Below are positions 40,682 to 49,413 of a stretch of 64,000 bases of DNA, piece by piece; the first letter of the stretch is position 1, and every line of letters begins with the position of its first letter. Made by a program: the position numbers and the translations under genes. Source of the stretch: Thermomonospora catenispora (GTDB taxonomy: Bacteria > Actinomycetota > Actinomycetes > Streptosporangiales > Streptosporangiaceae); contig NZ_RRYT01000024.1 of the NCBI RefSeq assembly GCF_006363815.1, positions 1 to 64,000 on the forward strand, read 5' to 3'. Under the pieces are notes generated by a model that made no database searches, was not told the origin of the DNA, and was given only the letters and a program-made list of their open reading frames with translations.

Positions 40682-41074
40682 TCAGTCCGTCCGCCGGCCC
40701 TGGCCGGCGCCGCGTCCGGCGTCCGGCAGGCCCGAGCGCAGCACCCGCAGATGGCCGCGGCGGCCGACCTCGACCCCCTGGCCGACCGGCTCGGCGGCGG
40801 AGGCGGAGGGCTTGGCGGCCTCGCGGACGGCGTCGGCGAGGGCCTCCAGGTCGTCGGTGCTGGGACGGACGTCCTCGACGGGGAGGCGGACCAGTTCCCA
40901 GCCCACGGGGGCGGTGAGCCGCTCGGAGTGCTCCGCGCACAGGTCATAGCAGTGCGGCTCGGCGTACGTGGCCAGCGGACCGAGGACCGCGGTGGAGTCC
41001 CGGTAGACGTACGTGAGCGTGAAGACTGCTGGCTCCTTGCACGCGGTGCGGGAGCAGATTCGGGCGGGGCTCAC
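40682..41074 (-). CDS. DUF3499 protein
   Basis: A 130-residue actinobacterial protein. N-terminal zinc-ribbon-like core: RICSRTACKEPAVFTLTYVY, DSTAVLGPLATYAEPHCYDL, CAEHSERLTAPVGWELVRL with four Cys and His residues placed as metal ligands; the last 45 residues are basic and low-complexity. This gene is found with manB, a metallopeptidase-like gene and whiB across actinobacteria (Rv3258c in M. tuberculosis). Function unknown. It precedes manB by about 106 bp on the same strand; a hairpin in that gap (40601-40618) might separate transcripts. Confidence 0.87.
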   Translation of the reverse strand: MSPARICSRTACKEPAVFTLTYVYRDSTAVLGPLATYAEPHCYDLCAEHSERLTAPVGWELVRLPVEDVRPSTDDLEALADAVREAAKPSASAAEPVGQGVEVGRRGHLRVLRSGLPDAGRGAGQGRRTD

Positions 41075-41285
41075 GTTGGCCGACCGTACTCTCGAACCGG
41101 CCGATACGCCACTACCGTCGCGGCTGTGTCGCCATTACCGCATCGAATCGCCATCTATCGGGACGATGTGCACCGATCCTGACACGCTGCGCCGCCGTCT
41201 GCCGCCGAGCGGCCCGCGGAGATAAGCTCGCTCATGTGCGATCCCTGACCGCCATCACGGCGTCCTCTCCAGGAGGCGGCGGCCG

Positions 41286-41747
41286 GTGAGCGGCACCGCC
41301 CACGGCCCGCGGATCCGGCGCCGCGACCGGCACGGCCGCGGCGTGCGGGGGCCGCTGATGCCCGCCGACGCCCCGTTCGCGCTGACCCGCGCGGAGCGCT
41401 TCGACGGCCTGGTGCGCGAGGAGGTCGGCCGGCTGGCCCGCCGCTGGGGCCGTGAGCTGGCCGGTGTGGAGTTCCTGGTCGAAGAGGTGCCGCGGACCGA
41501 TCCGCCGCCCGGCGAGCCGGCGCCGCTCAGCCAGACCCGCCCGCCCGCCGAGGGACGGCCGCAGCGGATCGTGGTGTACCGGCGGCCGATCGAGATCCGC
41601 GCCGGAGCCGTGGGCGGGACCTGGCGCGGCCTGGACGAGCGGGAGATGGCGCGGCTGGTCCGCGACGTGCTGGTGGAGGCGGTCGCCGACCTGCTGGGAC
41701 TGTCCCCCGAGTCGGTCGACCCCAGCTACGACTCTCCCGACGACTGA
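41286..41747 (+). CDS. Metallopeptidase-family (zincin-like) protein lacking the HExxH motif
   Basis: A 153-residue protein of the minimal zincin-like family (the Rv3259 position). The N-terminal 25 residues are basic; then FALTRAERFDGLVREEVGRL, VEFLVEEVPRTDP, RIVVYRRPIEIRAGAVG and REMARLVRDVLVEAVADLLG with the usual closing ESVDPSYDSPDD. In family members from other phyla the helix reads HExxHxxG; here the three zinc ligands are replaced, VEAVADLLG, so peptidase activity is not expected. GTG at 41286 is the first start after the divergent promoter. It faces DUF3499 across 211 bp. Confidence 0.84.
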   Translation: MSGTAHGPRIRRRDRHGRGVRGPLMPADAPFALTRAERFDGLVREEVGRLARRWGRELAGVEFLVEEVPRTDPPPGEPAPLSQTRPPAEGRPQRIVVYRRPIEIRAGAVGGTWRGLDEREMARLVRDVLVEAVADLLGLSPESVDPSYDSPDD

Positions 41748-41857
41748 CCCGCCGTCCCCGGCGTTCCCGACGTTCCGGCCGGCGGAGGGCGGGCCGGCGA
41801 GGCCCCGCCGCCGCGCCCCGGCCCGCCGCCCCGGAACGCTCCCGCGGGGGCGGCGTC

Positions 41858-43474
41858 TCAGGGCAGCACCGCCCGCTGGGAGTCCAGGACCGGCGGCAGC
41901 AGCAGCGTGGTCCGTGCGGGCGCGATCGGCAGCACGGTGAACAGCCGGCCGTTCCGCCCGGTCGCCATGACCCGGGCGGCGTGCACCGGCCCGGACCCCG
42001 GCTCCGGCGTCACCACGACCCCGAAGCCCGCCTTCTCGTCCGCGCCCGCCGGCGGGGAGAGCTCGACCTCGGCGGTGCGCCCGGCCGCGATCCGCACCCG
42101 CCGCGGAGCGCCCGTCGCCCCCTGGGCGTTCACCGTGACGACCCGGACGTTCGCCGGCCCGTCCGGCGCGGTGAGCAGCAGCACGGAGTCGAACCGGTTG
42201 TCGGCGACCATCCCGCCCGCCTCGCCCAGCGGCGCGGTCGCCGCCCCGTAGGCGACGTCGGCGCCGCGGTCGGCGGTGAAGCCCGCCACGATGGGCCGGT
42301 CGGCGGTCAGCCGCACCGCCGCCGGCTTGCCGGACAGGGCGCGCTCCAGCGCCAGCGGGGTGACGGTCCGGCCGGGCGCATGGAAGGCGTCCTGCCCCTC
42401 GGGCGCGAACGCCCCCGCCTCGGTGAGCACCTGGATCCGGATGCGGGCCTCGTCCGGCCCGGGCACGGCCACCAGCAGCCGCCGGGCGCCCGCGCCGTCC
42501 GGGAGGCCCGGCACGATGAGCGCGGTCGCGGGAGACCCGGCCGGCGGCAGCCAGTCCACGCCCTTCTCCTTGCCGACCCGCACCCGGACGGCGGCGGCGA
42601 CCCGGCCCGCGGTGGCGTGCACCCGCAGCGCCACGATCTGCGCCGTCTGCACGATCTCGCCGAGCCCTTCGGAGCCGTCGCCGAGACGGATCACCTTGGT
42701 GGCGCCGGGGTCGACGGGGATGCCGCGCCCGTCGACGGTGTCCAGCGGGCCGTCCCCCGACAGCGCGGTGAGGTCGACGGTGGCGGGCTGAGCGTCGACG
42801 TTGGTGAGGTGGACGTCGATGCGCTCGGCCTCCAGCGGTCCCGGTCCCAGGAACCAGTGATCGGTGCCCGGGCCGGTGCAGCGGGCGGCGGCCAGTCCCC
42901 GGTCGGCGCCCTCCTCGGCGTGCGTGGTCCGCTCGGCCTGCAGTCCCGCCGCCATGGCGCCGTGCGCCCGGATCGTGTAGGCGTCCGGTCCGCCGGCGGC
43001 CTTCCCGCTCCAGGGCACCCCGGGCCTGGTCGGGGAGGCGACGACCGCGCCGTCCTCGCCGGAGATCACATCCGCCCTGCCGGCGCCGGAGGACGGCGCG
43101 GACAGCACGCCGACCGTGGAGCCGCCGGGCGCGGGGCAGGCCAGCACCGCCGAGGCGACCGGGACGCGGGAGCCCGCGGCGGCGCCGTCGACGGCCGGGC
43201 GGGACAGGGCGGCGACCCCGTACAGCGCCAGCACCGCCAGCAGGACCAGCGCCGCCGTGGCGTGACGATGGCGCAGCACCCAGCCGGCCAGCAGCACCAG
43301 CCGCCGGCTCCACAGGTCGATCGGCCGCCGCCGGTCCGCCGGGCGCCGCCGACGGCCGCCCCGCCGTCCGGACGCGGGTGCGGGCTCGGCCGCGGGGGAC
43401 GGGGCGTCTTCCGACCGGGCGGCCGGGGCCGGCTCCTCGGGGGTCCCGGGTCGGGTCTCGGGGTGCTCGGTCAT
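41858..43474 (-). CDS. DUF5719 membrane-anchored extracytoplasmic protein
   Basis: A 538-residue protein: a charged cytoplasmic N terminus of about 70 residues (Arg/Pro/Ala-rich), one membrane helix (TAALVLLAVLALYGVAALS, about 76-95), and a large beta-rich outer domain. That domain has PVASAVLACPAPGGSTVGVL, a repeat-like run of beta motifs (RIDVHLTNVDAQPATVDLTA, IVALRVHATAGRVAAAVRVR, RLLVAVPGPDEARIRIQVLT), and ends LLLPPVLDSQRAVLP. One pair of cysteines may form a disulfide. ATG at 43474 overlaps the stop of the large glycosyltransferase (ATGA), so both are made together; the two are neighbours in many actinobacteria. Function unknown. Confidence 0.84.
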   Translation of the reverse strand: MTEHPETRPGTPEEPAPAARSEDAPSPAAEPAPASGRRGGRRRRPADRRRPIDLWSRRLVLLAGWVLRHRHATAALVLLAVLALYGVAALSRPAVDGAAAGSRVPVASAVLACPAPGGSTVGVLSAPSSGAGRADVISGEDGAVVASPTRPGVPWSGKAAGGPDAYTIRAHGAMAAGLQAERTTHAEEGADRGLAAARCTGPGTDHWFLGPGPLEAERIDVHLTNVDAQPATVDLTALSGDGPLDTVDGRGIPVDPGATKVIRLGDGSEGLGEIVQTAQIVALRVHATAGRVAAAVRVRVGKEKGVDWLPPAGSPATALIVPGLPDGAGARRLLVAVPGPDEARIRIQVLTEAGAFAPEGQDAFHAPGRTVTPLALERALSGKPAAVRLTADRPIVAGFTADRGADVAYGAATAPLGEAGGMVADNRFDSVLLLTAPDGPANVRVVTVNAQGATGAPRRVRIAAGRTAEVELSPPAGADEKAGFGVVVTPEPGSGPVHAARVMATGRNGRLFTVLPIAPARTTLLLPPVLDSQRAVLP

Positions 43475-46400
43475 GTGGGCTCTCCAGCGGCGACCGGCGG
43501 CGCGGCCCCGCCGTGCGGGGCCGGTTCGGACGGCGTGCCGGACACCCGCCGGGCGCGGCGTCCGCGCGGCGGGCGAGGGATCCGGCCGGGCAGGACGGGC
43601 ATGCCGCCCGCCTGTCCGCCGGGCAGCGCCAGCGCCACGACGACCAGCACCGCCGCGCCCTGCAGGAGGATCCACGCCTTCCGCAGCCCCTGGCCGCGGC
43701 GCAGCTCGAGCCGTCCGCCCTCGGCCGGGACGTCGTAGGCCAGCGCCCACCCGTCGAAGCGGCGGCCGGTCAGCTCCCGGCCGTCGAGGGTGGCGCGCCA
43801 GCCGCCGTCGGCGGGCTCGGCCAGCAGCAGGGTGCGGGCGCCGGTGCCGGGCGGGACGTCCACCGAGGCCGTCACGGGTCCGGCGGGCAGCGGGGTGACG
43901 GCGCCGCGGTCGAGGAGCAGCAGCCGTCCCGACGACGCCTGCAGCCGCCACACGCCGAACTCGTCGGTGCGGCTGGTGCGCGACAGGCCCGGCGTGGCGT
44001 CCACCACCCCGGTGGTGGGGTCTTCGGCGGGCCGGGGCACCAGGATGTACTGCACCCCCATGCGGGTGAGCGCGGCCGCGTCGCCGTGCCCGGCGGCGAA
44101 CGCGGCCACCAGCGCGTCCATCCGGCGGCGCACCGCCTCCGGCGCCGGCGTCTCGGCATCGCCCAGCCGGGGCTCGGCGCCCCGCAGGACGGTGTAGGTC
44201 ACCCGGCCGTCCCCGCCGCGGGACAGCACCAGCGTGCGCGGCCCGGCGGGACCGGCCAGGAACGGCGGAACGGTGTCGGCCGGCACCTTCCCGATCGGAT
44301 CACGGGCCCCTCCGGCGATCCACGCGCCCGCGGTCAGCACCGGCGCGGTCAGCGCGGACAGCAGCACCAGCGCGCCGCCCACCCGGTAGGGCAGATGCCT
44401 GCCCGCCACGGCCTCCCGGGCGCGCAGCACGGCGGCGACGGCGGCAGCCAGGACCCCCACGGCCGCCGGCAGCAGCGCCGCGCCCGGCCAGACCGCGCCG
44501 CGGTCGGCGCCCTTGGTCACCGTGACCGCGCTGACGCCGATCGCCGCCAGCAGCCCCGCCAGCGCCAGCGTCCAGCCCAGCAGCACCAGCAGGCGGCGGC
44601 TGCGCAGCGGCAGGGCCAGCACGGCGACCAGCAGCACCCCGCCCAGCGCCCAGGACGGCGGAGTGCCGGGTCCGCCGGGGTTGAGGGTCAGCAGCCGAAC
44701 GGCGGTGGGGGCGGGGTCGGCCCCCAGATGCAGCCCGGTCTCCAGCAGGAACCGCGACGGGTGGACGAGCAGCGAGACGGTCCACGGCAGCAGCAGCACC
44801 GGCGGGACGCCCAGCGCCACCACCAGCCTGCGGTCCACTCGCCGGGTGCGGGCGGTGCCGAACGCCGCCCACGCCAGCACGCCGCCGACCACCGCCAGCG
44901 GCCAGGTCAGCGGCACGAACGCCATGCACACGGCCAGCAGCGCCGCCGCCGCCCAGGCGGCCCGGCGGCGTTGCGCGCGCGACGCCGGGCGGCTGCGGGG
45001 CAGCGCGTACATGCGGGCGAAGCACCACACCACCAGCGGCAGCAGGACGTGCACCACGGCGGTGCCCAGCCGGCCGCCCGCGACGGCCCCGGTGGCGACC
45101 GGCAGCAGCGCATAGGTGACCGCGATCCACACCCGCACGGCGAACAGCGGCACCCGCGGCCCGCCGTCCCGCCGGCGGGCGCGGCGGCCGGTCGGCGGCG
45201 GCTCCACCACCAGGGCGCGGGCCGCCGCGTACGCGGTGAGCCCGGCCAGCGGCACGCAGCCCAGCAGCAGGATCGACACCGCCAGCCAGGGCTTGCCCAA
45301 GGTCAGCGTCGACAGCGCGGCCAGCACGCCCAGGGACGGCGGCGCCTGTTCGGCCGAGCCCAGCCCGACCGGATGCCAGGCCTGGACGTACCGCTCCCAC
45401 AGGTCGCTCGCCCCGCCCGGCGGGGGCAGCAGCGCGCCGCCGCCGAGGCGGCCGCCCGCGGCGAGGAGGGTGCGTTCGGCGGCCAGGGTCACCGCGCCGA
45501 GGCCGAGCACCGTCACCGCGCCGGGGCGGGTCAGCAGCCGCCGCAGCGCCCCGGGTCCCTCGGAGGCGGGCTCGTGGGACTCGTCGTGACGCCGGTGCTC
45601 GCGGGAGGCGACGGCGGCGAGGCGCTCCTGGAGGCGGCGCAGCGCGACCCGACGGGGCTGCAGCCGGCGGATGTGGTGATAGACGCGACGGCGCCCGCCG
45701 GCGCGCAGGCGGCGGGCGCGCAGCAGCGCGCGGGGGTCGCGCAGCACGTCGCCGAACGCGGCGGCCTCGTCGCGGGCGGCGTCCGGCCGTTTGGCCGCCG
45801 CCAGGTACAGCGCGCGCAGCACCGTGCCGAGCAGGGTGCGGACCAGGGCGCGCAGCGCCGGGCCGGCGGGCAGGTTGGCCAGCAGGACGTACAGGGCGTT
45901 GCGACGGTCGCGCCGGCGGGGGGAGCCGATCGGCGCGCCGATCTCCCGCAGCCCGCGCGCGGACGCCTCGGCGTGGTGCACGACCGCGTCGCTGACGACC
46001 AGCACCCGGTGCCCGGCGGCCTGCACCCGCCAGCACAGGTCCACGTCGTCGCGGAACAGCCCGAACGCCGGGTCCAGCCCGCCGACCTTCTCGTACACCT
46101 CGCGGCGCACCAGCATCCCGGCGGTGCTGACCGCCAGCACGGCGCGGGTGCCGTCGTGCTGGCCCTGGTCGAGCTCGAGGTGCTCGACGCCGGTGCCGCG
46201 GCGGCCGGCGCCGTCGATGGTGACGCCCACCTCCAGCAGGCGCCGGCGATCGTCCCAGTCGCGCAGCTTGGGGCCGAGGATCGCGGCGTCGGGATCGGCG
46301 TCGGCGGCGCGCAGCAGCATGGCCAGCGCGTCGGGCGCGGGCGCCGAGTCGTCGTGCAGCAGCCAGATCCACTCGGTGCGCGGCGTCCCCGGCTCCTGCC

Positions 46401-46674
46401 CGGGAAGCGGGAGGGAGGCGGCGCGATGCCGCAGCGCCTCGGCGACGGCGGCGCCGTAGCCGGTGTCCGGCGGCAGCCGCAGCAGGCGGTCCTCTCCGGC
46501 GACCTCGGTGAGCACGGCGGGACCGCGATCGGTGCTGCCGGTGTCCACCACGACCAGGCGTTGCACCGGCCGAGTCTGCGTGAGCAGCGCCTTCAGCGTC
46601 TCCGGCAGCCAGCGCGCCCCCTGGTGGGCGACCAGCACGGCGGTGACGACGTGGCGATCGAGAGCGGGCGACAA
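43471..46674 (-). CDS. Large membrane glycosyltransferase, GT2 domain plus multi-pass membrane region
   Basis: A 1067-residue fusion. Residues 1-330 are a GT-A glycosyltransferase of family 2: VTAVLVAHQGARWLPETLKA, LVVVDTGSTDRG, the DxD-like WIWLLHDDSAPAPDAL, ILGPKLRDWDDRRRLLEVGV, VSTAGMLVRREVYEKVGGLD and FGLFRDDVDLCWRVQAAGHR. From about 380 to 850 there are some 12 hydrophobic segments split by Arg-rich loops, like a GT-C or DUF2142-type membrane region. The last 200 residues are an external soluble domain and a final membrane helix before a basic tail. It resembles proteins that add sugars on a lipid carrier to cell-wall polymers. Start ATG 46674. Coupled to DUF5719 by a 4-bp overlap. Confidence 0.88.
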   Translation of the reverse strand: MSPALDRHVVTAVLVAHQGARWLPETLKALLTQTRPVQRLVVVDTGSTDRGPAVLTEVAGEDRLLRLPPDTGYGAAVAEALRHRAASLPLPGQEPGTPRTEWIWLLHDDSAPAPDALAMLLRAADADPDAAILGPKLRDWDDRRRLLEVGVTIDGAGRRGTGVEHLELDQGQHDGTRAVLAVSTAGMLVRREVYEKVGGLDPAFGLFRDDVDLCWRVQAAGHRVLVVSDAVVHHAEASARGLREIGAPIGSPRRRDRRNALYVLLANLPAGPALRALVRTLLGTVLRALYLAAAKRPDAARDEAAAFGDVLRDPRALLRARRLRAGGRRRVYHHIRRLQPRRVALRRLQERLAAVASREHRRHDESHEPASEGPGALRRLLTRPGAVTVLGLGAVTLAAERTLLAAGGRLGGGALLPPPGGASDLWERYVQAWHPVGLGSAEQAPPSLGVLAALSTLTLGKPWLAVSILLLGCVPLAGLTAYAAARALVVEPPPTGRRARRRDGGPRVPLFAVRVWIAVTYALLPVATGAVAGGRLGTAVVHVLLPLVVWCFARMYALPRSRPASRAQRRRAAWAAAALLAVCMAFVPLTWPLAVVGGVLAWAAFGTARTRRVDRRLVVALGVPPVLLLPWTVSLLVHPSRFLLETGLHLGADPAPTAVRLLTLNPGGPGTPPSWALGGVLLVAVLALPLRSRRLLVLLGWTLALAGLLAAIGVSAVTVTKGADRGAVWPGAALLPAAVGVLAAAVAAVLRAREAVAGRHLPYRVGGALVLLSALTAPVLTAGAWIAGGARDPIGKVPADTVPPFLAGPAGPRTLVLSRGGDGRVTYTVLRGAEPRLGDAETPAPEAVRRRMDALVAAFAAGHGDAAALTRMGVQYILVPRPAEDPTTGVVDATPGLSRTSRTDEFGVWRLQASSGRLLLLDRGAVTPLPAGPVTASVDVPPGTGARTLLLAEPADGGWRATLDGRELTGRRFDGWALAYDVPAEGGRLELRRGQGLRKAWILLQGAAVLVVVALALPGGQAGGMPVLPGRIPRPPRGRRARRVSGTPSEPAPHGGAAPPVAAGEPT

Positions 46675-46913
46675 GGGTTCCCTCGATCTGGGTCGACTGT
46701 CGGTGCCCCCGCGCCTCCGTGACCGGAGAGCGGGTCGGCCGCCCGCCGAGCGGGCCCGGCCGGCCGCGCCGGACCCGGTCGCCGGTGACGGCGGCCGCCG
46801 GGCGGGCGCGGCGCAATCACCATACGCGTACCGGTGCCGGTCACGCCCGTCATCCCCCGCACTTCACAGGCCGGCACGGCCCGCGCCGCCCGGAGGGACC
46901 GGGCCGCGGTCGT

Positions 46914-47177
46914 TCAGACCGCCTGGCGCTTGAGCTTGCGGCGCTCGCGTTCCGACAGACCTCCCCAGATGCCGAAACGCTCGTCGTGCTGCAGCGCGTA
47001 CTCCAGGCACTCGGCCCGGACCTCGCAAGCCCGGCACACCTTCTTCGCCTCGCGGGTCGAGCCGCCCTTCTCCGGAAAGAACGCCTCCGGATCCGTCTGC
47101 GCGCACAAAGCGCGCTCCTGCCAGCCCAACTCTTCACCGAATGTGCCGTGCGCCAGCGGGATGACGACCTCGCTCAC
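46914..47177 (-). CDS. whiB: WhiB-family iron-sulfur transcription factor, WhiB2/WhmD-like
   Basis: An 87-residue Fe-S regulator. Cluster ligands Cys25, Cys48, Cys51 and Cys57 (ALCAQTDPEAFFPEKGGS, VCRACEVRAEC) and the beta-turn GIWGG at 69-73, followed by a basic C terminus for DNA binding (SERERRKLKRQAV). The neighbourhood with fbiA/fbiB, manB and DUF3499 is that of WhiB2 of M. tuberculosis and WhiB of streptomycetes, which is needed for septation and sporulation. GTG start at 47177 has AGGAGG 6 nt upstream. A further in-frame leader upstream lacks a ribosome site. Confidence 0.95.
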   Translation of the reverse strand: MSEVVIPLAHGTFGEELGWQERALCAQTDPEAFFPEKGGSTREAKKVCRACEVRAECLEYALQHDERFGIWGGLSERERRKLKRQAV

Positions 47178-47263
47178 AGCGCACCTCCTAGCCCGTGGAG
47201 CCCCCGATGAACGCCCTTCTCCCAGCACTGTGTCCCCCCGGGGAGAAGAACCACACCTATGAA

Positions 47264-47293
47264 ATTACACGGGTGTAGTGCGTGCTCCGTCAA
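47264..47293 (-). promoter_or_regulatory. Candidate whiB promoter
   Basis: Reading leftward: TTGACG (47293-47288) and TGTAAT (47269-47264), 18 bp apart, about 85 bp before the whiB start. This AT-rich patch stands out in the surrounding GC-rich DNA. Confidence 0.5.
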
Positions 47294-47373
47294 GCGGAAC
47301 GCCTGTGGGCGAAGGCATAGCGGAACTATCGGTGCCAAATGCCGGGACCTGGGGTCTGACCAGCAAGTTTTTA

Positions 47374-48246
47374 CTACTGGTTGTTGCGATACCAGTCGCC
47401 GCCGCCGGCGTCCGACCCCGGCGATCCGTACCCCTGCTGCGGGCCGTACCCCCCTCCCTGGGACCCCTGGGAGGGGTCCTGGCCGCCGCCGTAGGCGCGG
47501 GTCCACTCGCCGGCGCTCTCCTCCTCCAGGGACTGGCCGCCCTGCTGCTGGTAGCCCTGCTGGGGGGCCTGGTACTGCTGGGGCTGCTGGTAGCCCTGCT
47601 GCGGGTCGTACTGCTGGGGCCGGTGCTGCTGCGGGTCGTACTGCGGCTGCGCGGGCGGGGCGGCGGCCTGTCCCTCGACGCCCGGCTGCTGGTAGCCGCC
47701 CTGCGGGTAGCCGCCCTGCGGGTAGCCGTAGCCGGGGTAGCCCTGCTGCATGGGCGAGGCGCCCCTGCCCGGCTGCAGGCCCTGGAAGACGGTGAAGACG
47801 AACCACGCGCCGATGCCCAGCACGGCCAGCTTGGCCAGGCCGTACAGGAACGCGGCCAGCTTGGTGACGCCGGAGACGCCGCCGGCGGTGATCTCCTGGC
47901 CGTAGACCTCCACCGACTCGCCGCCGGCCAGCAGGCCCGCCAGCCACGACAGCGCGCCGAGCAGCAGCGCGACGCCGAAGACGGCCAGCGCGGCGATCAC
48001 CACCGTGCGGGTCTGCCCGCCCGGCGTCTCCCGCCAGGCGACCAGGAAAACGGCCGTGACCAAAAGGGCGGTCAGCCCGATGCCGGAAAACAGGTCGCCG
48101 CCCGCCGTTTCGCCCAGGGCCCGGTAGGTGAACTTGCCGTCTCCCAGAAACAAGACGACCAGGCCCGCGAGCACGTGCGCGGCGGCCGCGCCGACGAGGA
48201 CCCAGGCGGCCGGTTCACGCAAGCGCTGAACCGCTTCCTTGTTCAC
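47374..48246 (-). CDS. Membrane protein with Gln/Gly/Pro-rich C-terminal tail
   Basis: A 290-residue protein. Residues 1-180 hold four hydrophobic segments ([78 protein letters not shown]). The C-terminal 110 residues are cytoplasmic-type low complexity: repeats of [20 protein letters not shown] and [17 protein letters not shown]. Such Gln/Tyr/Gly tails can drive assembly or phase separation. GTG at 48246 is chosen for the GGAG 7 nt upstream; an ATG at 48279 is the alternative. It is upstream of whiB on the same strand and divergent from fbiA. Confidence 0.8.
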   Translation of the reverse strand: MNKEAVQRLREPAAWVLVGAAAAHVLAGLVVLFLGDGKFTYRALGETAGGDLFSGIGLTALLVTAVFLVAWRETPGGQTRTVVIAALAVFGVALLLGALSWLAGLLAGGESVEVYGQEITAGGVSGVTKLAAFLYGLAKLAVLGIGAWFVFTVFQGLQPGRGASPMQQGYPGYGYPQGGYPQGGYQQPGVEGQAAAPPAQPQYDPQQHRPQQYDPQQGYQQPQQYQAPQQGYQQQGGQSLEEESAGEWTRAYGGGQDPSQGSQGGGYGPQQGYGSPGSDAGGGDWYRNNQ

Positions 48247-48287
48247 GTTCGTCTCCAGATTGCGTCGCGAATACGTCATGCCGACCC

Positions 48288-48299
48288 GCAAAGCTTTGC
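48288..48299. promoter_or_regulatory. Perfect 12-bp palindrome between the membrane-protein gene and fbiA
   Basis: GCAAAGCTTTGC, an AT-rich perfect palindrome in a GC-rich divergent region, 42 bp before the GTG start of the membrane protein. Could be an operator for the leftward gene; no regulator is identified. Confidence 0.35.
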
Positions 48300-48468
48300 A
48301 TACCCGGGCCCGCCCCGTACGCACCCGCCGCCCGTCCGCGCGTCCGCCCCGGCGCCCGTCCCCGCCGCCGCCTCCGCGCCCGCCCGGCCGTCGCGTCGGC
48401 GGCGCCCGTGATCCGCACCCGGCACCCGTCCGCGCCGTCGCCCCGGACTCTGCCTAGGCTGGACGCCC

Positions 48469-49413
48469 ATGAGGATCGTGGTGCTGGCGGGCGGTATCGG
48501 CGGTGCCCGCTTCCTGCGCGGGCTGAAGCGCGCCGCCCCCGAGGCCGAGATCACCGTCGTGGGCAACACCGGCGACGACATCTTCCTGTTCGGCCTGAAG
48601 GTGTGTCCGGACCTGGACACCGTGATGTACACCCTGGGCGGCGGGATCGACGAGGAGCGGGGCTGGGGCCGCGCCGACGAGACCTTCCGCGTCAAGGAGG
48701 AACTGGCGGCCTACGAGGTCGAACCCACCTGGTTCGGGCTGGGCGACCGGGACCTGGCGACGCACATCGTGCGGACCCAGATGCTCAACGCCGGATACCC
48801 GTTGTCGGCGGTCACCGAGGCGCTGTGCCATCGGTGGAGGCCGGGGGTGCGGCTGATCCCGATGACCGACGACCGGGTCGAGACCCATGTGGTGATCACC
48901 GACGAGCGGGGCCGCCGGGCGATCCACTTCCAGGAGTGGTGGGTGCGGCTGCGCGCCTCGGTGCCCGCCGAGGCGATCGTCCCGATCGGCGTGGAGGAGG
49001 CCAAGCCCGCGCCCGGCGTGCTGGAGGCGATCGCGGAGGCCGACGCGGTGCTGCTGCCGCCGTCCAACCCGGTGGTCAGCGTGGGCACCATCCTGGCGGT
49101 GCCGGGCGTCCGGGAGGCCGTGGCGGCCAAGACCGTGGTGGGGGTGTCCCCGATCATCGGCGGGGCGCCGGTGCGCGGCATGGCCGACGCCTGCCTGGCG
49201 GCGATCGGGGTGGAGACCAGCGCCCGCGCGGTGGCCGAGCACTACGGTCCGGAGCTGCTGGACGGCTGGCTGGTGGACGAGGCCGACGCCGCCGTGGCCG
49301 ACGAGGGGATCGCGGGCATCGCCGTGCGGTCCCGTCCGCTGCTGATGACCGACGTGGGCGCCGCCGCCGACATCGCGCGGGCGGCGCTGGAGCTGGCCGG
49401 GGAGCTGCGATGA
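48469..49413 (+). CDS. fbiA: 2-phospho-L-lactate (or phosphoenolpyruvate) transferase, coenzyme F420 synthesis
   Basis: FbiA/CofD, 314 residues, joins the lactyl or enolpyruvyl phosphate moiety to the deazaflavin Fo, forming (dehydro)-F420-0. Nucleotide-binding opening [40 protein letters not shown] with the metal-binding Asp residues, [71 protein letters not shown]. Length and motifs are standard. The stop overlaps fbiB by ATGA, so both are made together as in other actinobacteria. Confidence 0.96.
   Translation: MRIVVLAGGIGGARFLRGLKRAAPEAEITVVGNTGDDIFLFGLKVCPDLDTVMYTLGGGIDEERGWGRADETFRVKEELAAYEVEPTWFGLGDRDLATHIVRTQMLNAGYPLSAVTEALCHRWRPGVRLIPMTDDRVETHVVITDERGRRAIHFQEWWVRLRASVPAEAIVPIGVEEAKPAPGVLEAIAEADAVLLPPSNPVVSVGTILAVPGVREAVAAKTVVGVSPIIGGAPVRGMADACLAAIGVETSARAVAEHYGPELLDGWLVDEADAAVADEGIAGIAVRSRPLLMTDVGAAADIARAALELAGELR

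Noticed and set aside
47560-47720. Repeat array (possible CRISPR or minisatellite) in the glutamine-rich region
   Set aside because: The repetition is codon-level (Gln/Tyr/Gly-rich) within a coding frame; there are no uniform repeats with unique spacers.
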